This document shows, one piece after another, positions 40,380-53,272 of a stretch of 64,000 nucleotides of DNA. Numbering within the stretch: position 1 is the first letter of the stretch; each line of letters starts with the position of its first letter. The notes beneath the pieces were generated by a model. The model was given only the letters and a program-made list of their open reading frames with translations, did no database searches and was not told the origin of the DNA. Origin of the DNA: Parietichytrium sp. I65-24A (lineage: Eukaryota > Sar > Bigyra > Thraustochytrida > Thraustochytriidae); NCBI GenBank assembly GCA_012862575.1, contig BLSF01000029.1:372001-436000 (forward strand). Direction: 5' to 3'. The position numbers and the translations under genes were made by a program.

Positions 40380-43340
40380 AAGTGGACACTTGTGGACACC
40401 GATCACCGCGCGAACGAATCTTTGTTCTTTCTTGAGGACGTCAAAAAGACGGCACAACATCAGCTCTCGAAGAGTCTGTCGATCTCATCCTCGACGATAA
40501 AAGCTACAAGCTCGATGGCGCAGAGCACAAGAGCTTGGCAAATTGCATGAATCGGCCTTAAATGGTGGAGGAAAAAATATCTCGATGTAATCAGGAAATA
40601 AAGTGCAACCTGGTGAGGCAAAATGACCAAATAATGTGTGTGCTTTGCATGAAACACAACTTTCTGAATTCTGAACTTTCTGTTCAGGTGCAAAAAGTGC
40701 GTGAAATGTTCGCTTGATCGAGAATTCTTTGGGCGAGACTTGCGAACAACATGGAGGTAACATGATCGAGCACTTTTCTTGAGTTGTACTCTTTTTCGTT
40801 TTGATGTGTTCCCTCAGGCTCGGGTGTGCAGGCCTGAACCGTGGGGTGATAGAGCGCTTTTGAATGCTCAGCAAATGGGACACGCCACGGCTGGTAAACA
40901 GAAACTTTATCTCGAATTCGATGATCTTGAACGCCTTGCCGGGCATGAGACTCCTCCCTACCTTTCTCTCTCCGTCAAGGTCCTAGCTTTTGAGAAGCAT
41001 CCATTTTTTTTCTTCTCTTACCTCTGAAAAAATGAGACATTTGCTAACCCCCCAGCAAGTGGAAACTGTACGTGGTACGGCAAAGGCACGTCCAAAAAAT
41101 CTATTGCGGAACTGCAAACGCAAGGAGTAAGCCTGCCGGAGGCTCTCAAGCACGAAGAAGACCGCCGAAGGCGGGCACACTTTGGCTTGTAACCAGCGAA
41201 ACAATTTTTCGAGACGACCTCCTCCCCGGGGGAGTCAGTCCACCCAGAGATATTGAATTCGGAAGGAGACGTTTCCAAGCACTTAAAGAAATTCCAGGCA
41301 GTTTGTCTCATTGGAGGGTTTGCAAGAACCTGTTATGGAGTTTCAGTTCAAACAAGATGCAAGGTATGTTTTTTAAAAGAAGCGAACAGATTCCAGTTCA
41401 AAGTCAAACCAAAAAGGTGAAGAGCCGTCAGACCTTCGTCTGGATCGTAGCACTCCTCTCTAGAACGGATCGCCAAATCCTTCCGACCAGATTCAGCAAG
41501 CTTTGTGTTCGCCCGAATGAAGATGTATTATCTCTGTCAGACGTGGAAAACCTTCCCCTACTCGAACATGAAATGAGGTCTGTCCTGCGTGGTGGTGCAG
41601 GAGGACTGCGCCCTTGTGATCATATTCTCCACGGAAGCGGGCAAGACGCGCAGCGTGTCCGAGTTCCTGAGTTGCATTTTGGAAACTATTCGTAGCTCTG
41701 AAGGGGAGATGAACGCTCAGTTTATTGTTAGCGGCACGGGCAAACAGCACGAGGGCGGTCCTGAGAGCCTGTGCAATTTCTGTTGAAAATGTTACCCCTT
41801 GTCGCCCAGCCAAGAACCCACGTTTTGGTCCAGGTCCCAGCAGCTAAGATACGACAAGTCTGACACAAATAGAATGAAGCTGATGCTCCTGGTTCGCTAT
41901 TCCGTGTTTGCATTTCTGAAGGTGAAGAAGGAATTTGAGAACACTATCACGCCTTACCTTGGCCTCCGTTTCACGTGCTCATTTTGTCTTTGCTGCGGAT
42001 ATATGATCTTCAAGTAGGCGTGCCGACAGAGGACCATATTAGGTTAAGCAGTTGAGCAGTGGATGAGCCGCAAACTTTGCTTCCTCTACGTTTTGAAAGA
42101 ATGCAGCTCAACATTGAATCCAAACGGAAAACGGTCCCTGTGTTCTACTTCAAGAGTCAAAAGTTGTCTTCTACGCAAAGAAAACGCTTGAATGCCTGAA
42201 ACGATAAGAGCCCTCCGCGTGTTTGTGCTGAATGCGCCTGTTTCAGACGTTGAAAAAGAGCGGCACCAGTTTGTCTAACGAAACGGTCGCTCGGTCCTGA
42301 TGTCGTCTTTTTATTTAATGCTCAATGTTGCTCTTCTTCCGCCGAACCAGGTTTGTAAAAAGGATGACGCCAGGGCAATTCTATCGTACTGTCCATATCT
42401 ATGACGAAAGATACCTTTTTATACCTTGCTTGTCCGAGTTCCACGCCAACCATCAAATAGGCCCCGTGCATGCCAACAGCAAGTAGATATGCTGCGAGAC
42501 GCACAGTGGGTTCTCAACTTAGAGTTGAGTCGACAAATATTGACCCAACTATTGGAGAGAACCAAGGAGAAGGCAATACCCGAACGCGTCTTGACATAAT
42601 TGACGGTTGAATGGTCTGCTGAGTCGCAGTTTGTTTGTGTGACCTGAGCTGGGACCCGACGGCGCGTTTGACTAAAACAGCCGGCCAAGGTACAATGGTC
42701 CACGAGAACGCTCGTGTTTGGGACAGTGCTCGTCACATGCGAGTTTTGTACGCTGGAGACGAGGAGAACCGAGGAGAACGGGAAGAGTGAAACACTCGGA
42801 CCTTCAGATCCTTAGCAAAACTTTTGGATTCGGCACAACACAGCACTTCGCTCTCAAGAGACAGCTCTTTGAGGGTATTATCCCCATTTCGAATGATAAG
42901 AAAGCGTGCAAGTTTGTTCGATTGCTTGTTTGCATTGGAAAGGGTGGGTATTATCCGCGAACAGCTCTTTGTTCTCTGAGAAGGAAGCATTCACGAAAGT
43001 GAAGAAAGAAGCATTCTCACAGACGAAGAACTCCTTGTTCTTCTGAGAACCCATCTCTTGTTCTGCTGAGAACCCAATCATGTCTTTACAAAGAGTGAAT
43101 CCCGTCGTATTCGTTCGCAATTGAGCGACTTGAGGGCATTGACAGTGAATGCATTGCGATGGTTCAAAAACAAACAAACATTTGATGTCTATCGGGCATG
43201 GAAGAACGAATGTGGTGCAAAGAGTAATGTGTGGTGGCGCCGTTAGCTTTCTAGTTTGGAAGAACCCGAGGTATGCAGCAAAGCAACTGCGCTGTGTGGC
43301 ACCCGTCAAATGCCCGCGAATCAACGCCAAAGTGAAGTAC
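40380..43340 (+). pseudogene. Degraded helicase-like region, possibly from a mobile or telomere-linked helicase element
   Basis: Plus-strand segments of protein-like sequence are scattered over about 3 kb and broken in several places. One holds a Walker-A-like FSTEAGKTR (about 41610-41640), as in RecQ/DEAD helicases (PTGAGKS type). Another upstream piece has a QQMGHATAG...LYLEF pattern (about 40870-40915), reminiscent of the C-terminal GH...Y motif of tyrosine recombinases. Further pieces near 42.5, 42.7 and 43.1-43.2 kb look like former coding sequence. Crypton-type elements and fungal telomere-linked helicases combine such parts, but the match here is by eye and weak. It also contains copy 2 of the dispersed repeat. 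It is clearly not functional. Confidence 0.35.
41125..41190 (+). repeat. Dispersed repeat, copy 2
   Basis: Counterpart of 33608-33670: same order of GAGTAAGC, CTCAAGCACGAAGAAGACCGC and CACTTTGGCTTGT, with a few substitutions and a small insertion. It lies inside the degraded helicase-like region. Confidence 0.7.
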
Positions 43341-43817
43341 TGAGCTACTGCGAGCAAATGCAAACTCCAAGCGCACGCAAGCAAAGATATCTTCTGGCGC
43401 ACGGCGAGCTCAAGTTTTGAAAAGTGAGTCTCTGATTGAACCAACAGAAACAACAGACAAAACAAAGTGGCACGGGAAACATTTTCAAGATTGGTTGTGA
43501 AAATATACATTGTACCATTATATATGTACGCTCACTCGGTCCCGCGAGGGAGGCGTGATTGATCAAAAGGGGGCAGGTGTGAAATACTATGTGGGTGGGG
43601 GTTTGGGGGTTTGGTGAAGGAGGTTGTATACAGCTTCCAAAAAAAGCAAAACGTCAAAATCAAAATCAAGGCAGGGTGCCACAAGTCAGGAACTCTTTTA
43701 GCGGCGCAGAAGAGCGTGCTTGCACTATCAGTCTGGTGCCATTCCTGAGCCGCGCTCGACTCAGAGTTACAGGAACCATCATCGCTATCTTCAAACTATG
43801 TCAGAACCGGTGATCAT

Positions 43818-44873
43818 CTATTCGCCTTTCTGTTCCTCTTCTTCTTCCTCGTAATCAGCAGAATTTGGGCTGCCGTCGACCATGCGGTCGGCGTCCGGGC
43901 CGTTGCCCTCATTCTTTGCGCTTTCTGTCTCGCTCGATTTGGCGTTGGTGGACCCCTCGGGGGTTGCGGGCGAGAGAGGCTCTTGCCCGTTTGCTACTCT
44001 CTCCCTATCAGCGGGATCTGGAAAGTTGAGGAGAAGATCTGCTCCGTTGCCGTACACAGCAAGGAGTTTCTTGTCAACGGCAAGTGCCGCTTGATGCTGG
44101 CACCTAAAGCTTCCGAGATGGCGAATTTTCCCGCAGATCCACAACCTTGCAATCCACCGCTGGTCGCGCTTGTGCCAGGACACCCCACGGTACACGCTGC
44201 TGCAGTCCTTCATCTTTGGGCGCTTGCGTCTGGATGGAAGAGTACCTGGGATAATGTCCACCTGTTCGACCCTCTTGCGTTTTGCAGAGCCTTCACTCAT
44301 CGATCGGACGTCGTTGGCGAGACCTGCCATATGCAAGAGCTGAGGTTCCATGCGCACGCCTGCAAACTGGTTGTAAAGCATAGCTTGGCGCGCCATGTTT
44401 GCAGTGGCATTGTCCAAATGAAGGCTGTTAGCTGCTGCCATGTTGCTCATCGCCCCGAAACCGGCATTTACGTTCACTCCATAAAGATTGCCGCCTGGGA
44501 GAAGGTGTTGCAGGCTGTTTTCCTGTTTGGCCATCCCGAGCTGTGCTTGCAGGGCAGCAGCGTTAGCGCCGCCGCTTTGAAGCAAGTATTGTCGCATCAT
44601 AGCTTCTTGCAAGTTAATGCTCGGCGCATTGGCTTTTCCCATCAAACCCTGCATGGCGCCGTTCAAATTCTGCTCCCCGCGAGCGGCAGGCTGGCCAAAC
44701 GCGTTCTTCGAGTTGTTAAGCAAGTGCAGCGACAGCGAGGGGTGCGTTGCGCCTTTGGTGACGAAGCTGGCCTGGCCAAAACCAGCGCTCTTGTCGGTCA
44801 TGTTGAGCCCCGCACTCATCACATTCTTCATGCGCTGCTGGTCCAGGAGCGACTGCAACGTTTGTGCGTGCAT
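43818..44873 (-). CDS. AP2-domain transcription factor (AP2 gene 2)
   Basis: 351 residues. The N-terminal 190 are rich in Ala, Asn, Leu, Met and Gln without long Q runs. A double basic block (AKRKR at about 197, SRRKRPK at 214) precedes one AP2 domain at about 227-284 (YRGVSWHKRDQRWIARLW, KIRHLGSF, AALAVD). The last 60 residues are Ser/Glu-rich with an acidic end (YEEEEEEQKGE). The sequence from IIPGTLP through the AP2 domain to LNFPDPADR aligns without gaps to AP2 gene 3 and almost as well to AP2 gene 1, so the three are paralogues that differ mainly in their N-termini. One AP2 domain only, so not the plant double-AP2 type. Confidence 0.92.
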   Translation of the reverse strand: MHAQTLQSLLDQQRMKNVMSAGLNMTDKSAGFGQASFVTKGATHPSLSLHLLNNSKNAFGQPAARGEQNLNGAMQGLMGKANAPSINLQEAMMRQYLLQSGGANAAALQAQLGMAKQENSLQHLLPGGNLYGVNVNAGFGAMSNMAAANSLHLDNATANMARQAMLYNQFAGVRMEPQLLHMAGLANDVRSMSEGSAKRKRVEQVDIIPGTLPSRRKRPKMKDCSSVYRGVSWHKRDQRWIARLWICGKIRHLGSFRCQHQAALAVDKKLLAVYGNGADLLLNFPDPADRERVANGQEPLSPATPEGSTNAKSSETESAKNEGNGPDADRMVDGSPNSADYEEEEEEQKGE

Positions 44874-45194
44874 CTTGGCGACAGTTTTAGTTTACTTTTG
44901 TCACTCTTCACAGGTTCCTTTTCTGTGTGACTGCCAAGACTGCTCTTCACTCGCAACCTTGCCGCAGTTTGGGTTTGGTGATTGCTGCAACTCAACTTTC
45001 CCTTCTCATTTCCATCTCCAATCTGCTGTGTCTTTCCAGCTGTAAGCGCCTTCTCATTCCACACTTGCCGACCTCACCGCCGCTGCTACCCACAACGCTA
45101 ATACCTTCCTTAGCCGCATACATACACACCTGCCTACTTACCTGCTTGCTTAGTTACCTTCCTACCTCCCGCCTGCCTTCCCACACGCTTTTTT

Positions 45195-45212
45195 TTTTTT
45201 TTTCGAGTGGGC
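45195..45212. repeat. Long T homopolymer
   Basis: An unbroken run of about 15 T between GCT and CGAGTGG, about 320 bp upstream of the AP2 gene 2 ATG (on the opposite strand it is an A tract). Confidence 0.85.
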
Positions 45213-46421
45213 CACGGTGCTATTGTTTTGGGCAGACGGGTGGTATGATTGGCGTTCTGTGAGTTGTGATTCAGGGAGGGGGGGGAGATGTGTGAGAGGT
45301 GCATTTCTTTTAACAGTAAGGTTCATGCACGGAATATAGATAGATGCCTATGCCCTCAGTCATTCCAGCCCCTCACAATCTCGAAGATAGCGCCAGATAG
45401 TAAATATTATAAGACCGTATGCTTACCTCACCATTCCTCTTCAGCGTTCTCACAAAGCGTCCCTAGCGGCACAGTAGATGGGGATAGCGCCCTCTCAACC
45501 GCAACTCGCATCCTGAGAGAAGTGCCAAGTATGCCGAGGGTATAGCGCAAACGCTAGCAGAAGGCTACGCAGGTCAGTCTCTCAAAGTCAGCGGAGGAAG
45601 AGGAAGGGGCGCGAGGAGAAGGCAAGATTGTCAAAGGGGGTGGAAGAAAGAAGAAAGAAAAGTTAGTAGAGTGGCAAAAGTGCGCGAGAAAAATAGAGAA
45701 TAGTGAATAGAGAAAACAGAAAAATAGAAAACAGAAAACAGAAGAGTAAACAGGAAAAGGAGTAACTCGAAAGAGTGACTTTGCAGTAAAGCACAGTTCG
45801 TGAGTTCGAGAGAGAGAGAGAGAGACAGAGAGAGAAATGGCTTGCAATGTACGGCTCACTGTCAATAACTGACAGTCCGAGGTCTCCATTTCTCTGTCTC
45901 GGAGCACAGTTCAGGCACCGGCGCCTCCGAGTCACAGACCGAGGGAAACAGTGTTTACGACGGCTACGGCCAACAACATGTCTTGTTTAATTTGTTCCAG
46001 TGACTACGTGCATGCACGCTCGCAGCGAAGCAAAGAGCAACGCGTTGTACCGGTCCCGAGTGGTACCCAGTACTCGGTCATAAAGCTGTGCCGAGGGGCC
46101 ATTCATGCAATCATTCATTCTATTCATTCCGAGAAATGAGAGTCGTCGAACTGAAGACTTGAGAACGTGAGATGCTCCGTGAATCGACGATCATCCACCC
46201 TCACCCAAACCGAAAAAAGTTGTTGGCTGAAGGGGCGAGCGCGATTCCTCTTTCTCTATGTCGCTGCCACGTTTTGAGCCGCGTTTTGCCAGCCGAATGC
46301 GTTGCAATGTCCTACAGGTTTGCGCACATTGCGAAGACTAAGCCTGTTCAACAATCTCGTCACCTCTGGGGTCTCCCCTCTTGCTGCTGTCTAGAGCGAT
46401 TTGGTTTGGGTCCGTTTACTC

Positions 46422-46466
46422 GAATTCTGAATTCTGAATTCTGAATTCTGAACGTTCTGAATTCTG
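46422..46466. repeat. (GAATTCT)n heptamer array
   Basis: Four tandem GAATTCT units, followed after a short break by GTTCTGAATTCTG (46454-46466). The latter is the exact reverse complement of a motif recurring elsewhere in the window. Confidence 0.9.
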
Positions 46467-48978
46467 ACTTGTGAATTAATTATCATTGCGGTACTCACTA
46501 TTCGTAGTGCAGTGGCGCCGATATTCGAGAATGTTCGCTTTTCCTGGGTTGCTGCTGAGAAAGGCAAACAAAATCTAGTTTGGAAGAGAGACCATTTTCA
46601 AGAAAGCTACTACAACTTACAGGCCACTTCAACTCACCGCCCGCGCTTTCAGTCTGTCTGAAACCTTCAGAACAAATTTCGGGCCATTCGGGCCTGGCCT
46701 TCTATAGAAATTCAGAATTAACTAATTCAGAATTAACTATTCAGACTGAAGTCCGAGATTATCGGGGTCTTCTCCATGTACACTTTGTAGAGGTACGAAA
46801 GCCTCGTCTGAATCTTGAGAAACTGGGGGCAAGACGTCTTGTTCTGCACGACCAAACCCTCCCTGGCCCCCAGTGGAAATCGATCCAAGTTTATCGAACT
46901 TGTAGTGGCCTGCACGCTCATTCAACCCATTCAACTGTAGAAACATAGCGCATTTCCCTCCCTCCTTCTTTCGTCCCTTCTTCCATGCCTACTTCCTTCT
47001 TTCCTGCCTTCTTCAACCTCCTCCCTCGCGTTCTTTTTTCTCGAGCCAGCCGAGAGATATAGACAGAGAGGGCAACAAGGAGGGTGGTGAGAGGGACCTC
47101 CGGACTTGAACTTCAGAGTCGCACGATGGGAAGATAAAGAAAAGAGCGAGTTTCTGCGATAGAGTGAATCAGAGAATGAGAGAGAGTGACTCCGAGAGAG
47201 AAGGGCCAACCGAAACTTTTTCTCTAGCCTAATTTCTTGATTGTTTGAAAGGGACGTACTAATACCAGGCACTCATGCCCGTAGTAGATAGATGGATCGC
47301 ACTGTTATAACTAATCAGTACACGAATGATTGTTTGACTGACTGTGGATGACACAGACAGGACCCCGCACAAAACAAGCCATACTGACAGACTGGGACTC
47401 TCTACTACTAGAGCTAATTTGGAAAAAGGAAAGGCTGTCGCTTACTGCGCGTCTAGTCGGGCTTAGCTGTCCAACCGTCATTTCGGCCAGTCTCCACCAA
47501 CGCAGTTAACCGACAGTTAATTAAAGGCCGGGTGACTATAGCTATTTGGAGGAGTATTGGAAAGCGAGTATTGAGTGCCACATTGTAAAAGAAGTGTCTG
47601 TGTAGTTTTGTGAGAAAGCCAGTGTGAGGCAACTTTATTGAGGCAAAGCGGGTTGCGGGTTGCACAGAGCGACCCACTCAGAGGAGAATTGACGTCTCAA
47701 ATCTCTGACTGGAGAGGAGGAAAAGAGTAGCTGTAGAAAAGGTTCCAAACTCAAATCGTCCGTTAGCTCTCGGCTTTCTGTCAGCCGAGTTGGGGGGGTT
47801 ACGAGTTGGTGCATTTTTGCTCCGGAAACAAACCCGTGTTGGCTCGCAGTTTTCGCAGAGTCATCCGGGATAGTTAAGAGGCACTTGCAACCTTGGACGC
47901 CTCTGGCCAAGTCTCGCCTCGTATCCGATTCATTGCGCAGCCGTCGGTGTCTTTGTTTTTCCTTTTCTTTCACTATCGCAGCTAGCGAAAGTTTGGTTTA
48001 CTCGCTTTCTCATTCCTTCTTTTCTTTGCTAACACGCGGGTCTGCCCATGCAACTCAGTGACCGAACGCAGAGCAATTGCTGAAAGTGAACAGTCTGGAA
48101 GCCCGCTTGCAGTATGTACAGGCTGGAGAGGACGATCGGTACTCACGCAATCATCGCATATCATCACTATCACTAACCTGCCAGTGCCGAGTGCAAGCCC
48201 GTGAGACTTTGGTGACGACGGTTCCATGCGGTGACATACTACGTACCAGAATCTTTCTGAAGTAAGTGCTTATCCTGGTTGACAAGCAACGTACTGACTG
48301 TGAGAAAAGGCAACCCAGGTTTGCAAATCAATCCACGCACACGCATCGACCTGCTTGAGGTGAAGATCGCAGCCTTAGAAGAATGAATGGCATGCGTTTC
48401 AATAATTTCTCATCCCGTGAACGGCGTTGTTTTCCGGGCTCTGAACGCTAAATTCTGAGGTTGTGCCTCACGATAAATTCGAAGGGGTCCACCACAACCC
48501 CGTGGAGCAGCCCTTCAAACGGCTCTGAATCCACGAACGTACTTGCGGGTGCTAGCTCTTCCTTTGGAAGCGCCTGTAGCTCGGCTGCATGTCAACCTCG
48601 AACTGTGATTGCGAAAAGGGCCTCTGCTTGAGCAGTGAGACAAGAGATTCGCAGGCGAGCAAGACACTTCTTTTCAGCGATCCAAATAGCTCTTTCTTTC
48701 CATTTTTAAAGACAAAACATTTGCTCAACCGAAAATCCCATGTGAAAAGAGAGATAGCGAAAGAGAGAATTGGAGAAAGAGAGAAGTAGAGAGAAGCCAA
48801 CGACTTTGCACCCCTCACTCAAGCATGCGAGCAAGCACGGTAACGAAGAAGCCACCACCCCACTTACAATCTCGCTGCCCGTCTCACTGCCAGTAAATAA
48901 AAGAAGTCGGGGGACAGCAACCGGGATAGTGTCAGCGCGACTCAAACCTTCGCGGGTAGCGGTTGTGGAGAAAGAGAG

Positions 48979-48979
<1 letters not shown>

Positions 48980-49010
<31 letters not shown>
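48980..49010. repeat. (GA)n microsatellite
   Basis: About 14 GA units within a longer purine-rich region. Confidence 0.95.
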
Positions 49011-49014
<4 letters not shown>

Positions 49015-52000
49015 CAGTCGCAGCAACCGCAAGCCGGGTGGGAATAAGCTAAGCTAATTCGAGAGATGCCCTGACACCGACTGAGAATCAAAGCTTGGCC
49101 AACAACTTGAGGTGGGAAACAAACAAACAAACAGAGAAACAGACAAAACAACATAAAAGAACAGTCAGAACAACAGATCAATGAGGCGAGTCCTGTTTGC
49201 AAGCATTTGCAAGCAAGCAAGCACGACAGGGGCCCTAACTAAGACTGGTTTTCCTGCCAGAGCGACTGAGAAAATGAGAGAACGTGAGAATGAGCGACAT
49301 GCCACTTACCGTCCACGCCATGCGCTGTTCCTGAAGGCACGAAATCGCGCTCCAATTATCTCTCTCCTATCTCTCGTGGAAGACACATGAAAATGAAAAA
49401 TGAAAAATGAAAAGTCAAAATGCCCCAAACATCTCCAAACGCTCTTCCGCAGATAAGCTCATCCGCACATCGAAAAGATCCCAGGAAAGGGAAGGAAACA
49501 ATGCAGGAAGAAAGAAGAAAGGAAGAAAGCGCTCACTCACAGTTCAGCCAGGTTACCGTTGAGCCACCGAAGTACTATTTAAGTGTCTATCAATCACTAC
49601 CCGTGGCTAACGCGCTGGGAAGCCAGCCTGAAAAGTATGTTACTGAAATGGTAGACCTTCTTTAAATTGACTGTGAGTACTGTGAGTGATGAAATAATGA
49701 ATTCTGTTCTGAAGTTCTGAATGATGGATTCAGAATTTGGAACCGAACAGTGGTTACTGATTGAGTGGGTGAGTGAGTGAGTGCATCCTTGCGGTTGTGC
49801 ATCTCTGATTTCCCCATCACCCACCCACCCACTTAAAAAAAAAAGAAAAAGAAAGAAAGTCTCCATCAGAATGTTAAACGAACGAGTGAAACAAAGAATC
49901 ATACAAGTTCGAAGTAAAGAGAAACGTCAGCGGAACAGTTTTTCTTGCAACGAAACATACTTTATTTTCTATTTTTCACACCAATACTGAGCAAAGTTGT
50001 AACTTACTGCAAATTCGACCTCGCCTCCCCCGCGAGATGGACGGTGAGAGCGAGTGCGAGAGCGAGTGTGAGTGCGAGACGAGAGGAGAGGAGAGGAGAC
50101 TAGACTTGGCTTTCGCGAGAAGTTTCGCTGTCCAAAACTGAATCGGACAGTGGCGAAATGAATGAGTAGAGCAACTGACTAGCAACGCTGCCCTTTGTCA
50201 GTTTGTACTGAGCAGGGAACTACCATACCAAATATGTTTGACCTTGGCCCTCGTTCCAAATATTTCGCGACGACTGTGAGAGAGATCGACAACCAATTTT
50301 ATTCTCTGTTAGTGTTCAAGCAAAGGACAACTTTGCTTTTCACGATAGAAAGTAAGAGAAAGGCAATTCGAATTATTATTTGAGACTCTGAGAAGAAACT
50401 GCGCAACTTACAGAAGTTTCTCCAGAGTTGAGGAGTGCGAATCAAATCTCGGAGAAAGCAATTTGTATTTGTCTCCTCTCACTCAAAATCTCACTGACAG
50501 TGCACCGACTGGAAGTCCTCTCTCTCCGTCACCATCAATCTCCTCACATGCAAAAGCGCAAAGGGAAGCAGCTATGCATTATACAAGCACTTTTACACAT
50601 TCATTGACCTTTATTTGGCCATAGACACGTAATAGCGCAAAGAGTAATAGCTCGAAGATCTCACAAGATCTCTGGTCAGTTTCAATTAACTTCAAAATTC
50701 AACACTCTCTCCCTCTATCTCCCTCTCTTAATGCCTTCTTATCTAGCTAGCTAGGGACTAGTAGCTCAGGTTTAGAATGGTTTAAAGCTGGAATGAGAGG
50801 TGATGACTGACCTCCACAGTTCTCCTTAACTGTGAGAGCGTCGCCGTTGAGATGAGTCGACATCTCCCACTCACATCTCTCTCTTCCGCGACTTCCGCGC
50901 TTGGTAGTAGCTAGCTAAATACTGAGTAGCCCAACAAGCCCAGCAACCGGCGGTTAATTCATCCCAACAAACCCAACTTCTCATGTTGTGTGTTTTCTAA
51001 CCTTTTTTGTTTTGAAATGAACAGTTTCTAAAATCAAAAATTGGTAATTTGTAATTTTTAAACTTCAGTCATTGACGACTTGGCTCTTGCCCCTTTTTTG
51101 TAAACCCTAGACCATATTCAAGTTTCGATCGCCTTTGACAAAGTTGGGCGAAGGAAGAAATGTAATTTTGATCAAAACTTGGTGAAACTTACTGTTCGTG
51201 GAGGACATCGTGGACAACGTACAAAACGGGGAGATGACAGAGCTCGACCGGCCGTTGCCACTGTCGCTAAAATTGAACCGCGATCTGACATGAACTGGCA
51301 GCACGAGAGTACTCTACCACATTCTTTCTGTTGAAGAGGAGGAGCGCGTCGTTTTCAGATTTTCAATTTTTCAGTTTTTCAGTCAGATGAATTGCGCTGC
51401 GCTATGCCGTCCATGTCGATTCCGTCAATCCCGGACCCCCCTCACCCCAACTGGCCAACGTTTTGCTTCTCTCGTCGAAGATTGCGGGGGCTGGCCGGCT
51501 CAGAACTCGCTGTCAGTGTCAGAGTCAGTGTCAACGGAGCACATTTTCACCGACATGGAGGCAATCCAGATGGCAAGAGAGCATGAGCGATCGGGCTCGG
51601 GGCGTGAGTAATTTTAAGTATCGCTAATGGACGAGAACATCCCGCACTTGCGTGCACGACGAGACAGTCGATCGCATAGACGAGGCCTCCCATCTGCTAT
51701 ATCTCATCGCGGCTGCAGCGACAGTGACAATGGCAACGACAGTGAGCAACTTGAAGCGACTGTGAGCCACAATACTCAGTTACACAGATACAGGAGGGCG
51801 AGAGAGCGTTCCAACAACTTGAGAATGTCCCATCAACCAACTCATGTCGAGTCAAATTTGCACTATGCCCTTGTCTGAATTCTCGGACGCATTTTTCTTG
51901 TTTTTCTTGTTGAAACGTCAACTTGAGCGAAGGCGCTCACCACTCACAACTGGCCAATCAAATACTTTGCCACTGAGAAGGAGCAGCGAGGTGTTGTGTA

Positions 52001-53272
52001 CTTGCGTGTAAATCTGTCCCACTGATGCCCGCAGTGCAAGTCGTCGCCATGTCCCGTTCGCTCTGTCACTTTTTGCCGTTGGAAAGGAGAAGAAGATAGA
52101 TAGAAAACTTGTCAAGAATAAAAGATGATCGATGATTGACTGACTGTCACAAAGATCGCGGTGGCGGGGTGCGTTGCAACCCTGCGCCAGTGAACGAATG
52201 TGAAGGAAAAGGAAAGGGAAAAAACGAGTCGAAGGTATAGGTACGACATTCACTGTCAACTAGTTTTCTAACTGCCAATGAACTGCGCTGCACTGACTTG
52301 TATACAATACAACAGGGGTTAAAAAATGCGACTCTTTCCAACACCTCGGCATCTTTATCGGCGAAAAGGAACGCGTTTGCTCGGGGAACTCGTCCGACAG
52401 AACGTCAGAGAGGAGAGAGAGGAGAGAGAGGAGTCACAGGACAGGTGGCCATTAGGAGGCCGACATCTTGCACAGTTGGGAGCGACCAGTATCAGCAAGC
52501 GCAAACCCGGTCGTCCAGCAGCGCCTCGTGCGTAATGCCCTTGGACAAAATCGGTAAACAGGAGAGAGGCTAGAAATGTTACCGTTTGTAATTGTGATTG
52601 CCAGGCTGCCAATGCCAAGTGTGTTGACTCAGGCTCGCAAGAGAGAGAGAGAAAAAGAGAGAGATTGAGGGAGGGAGGGAGACAACCGCAGCAGTTGTTG
52701 TGCTGGTGCTGACTGTGAGGGACGAAAGTTACTGTCTTGAAAAATGAAGAATAGAGAATGAATCCCTGTACACGACTGTGTCTGGCTCCATTGAGGAAGA
52801 GCGGAAGGGAGCTTCACTGTCTCACTGTCTCACTGTGTTGCGAGTTGATGGAGCCGTTGTCCCAGGCAACTTGTCCAATCGAAAGATCCAACAGTTGGTT
52901 GGACAGAAGAAAGAAGAAAAGAAAGATTTTGAGACGGATTTCGACATTGCGGAGTGCCCGGAGACGTATCGCTGCAACCCCACCCATCTCCTGCTCCTCA
53001 CAACAGCTCAACGCAGTGCCACGAAGATGTCAACCATCAACTTGGCCCCCAGTCCAGCACGGCCACGCCGGGCGTCGTATTTCCCCTCTTTTGACGCTCT
53101 GAGACCCACCGCAAACGAGATTCTCTTTTTTCTCTTTGTCCCCGATGGCGCCTCCTGGTAGAATGTTGAAGGAAATAATCAGGTTGCAAGCGCACGTCAA
53201 GGGCAAGCAATGTCGTCAACTTTAAAAAAAAGCGCAAGTTGGCAAACGAAAGCCTCAGGTGAGGAGAAGGTA

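Larger units (their letters stand above)
35412..43817. other. 8.4-kb region without an intact gene, upstream of AP2 gene 1
   Basis: Contains a long CT microsatellite, decayed coding sequence on both strands (about 37.2-38.1, 38.3-38.5 and 40.4-43.3 kb), a perfect 10-bp hairpin at 38626-38650, and copy 2 of the dispersed repeat. No frame corresponds to an intact known protein. Confidence 0.5.

Noticed and set aside
42878-43510. 210-codon minus-strand frame in the AP2 spacer
   Set aside because: Cys/Phe-rich without domains; the opposite strand looks more coding-like.
43983-44930. 315-codon frame antisense to AP2 gene 2
   Set aside because: Shadow of the AP2 gene; no recognisable protein.
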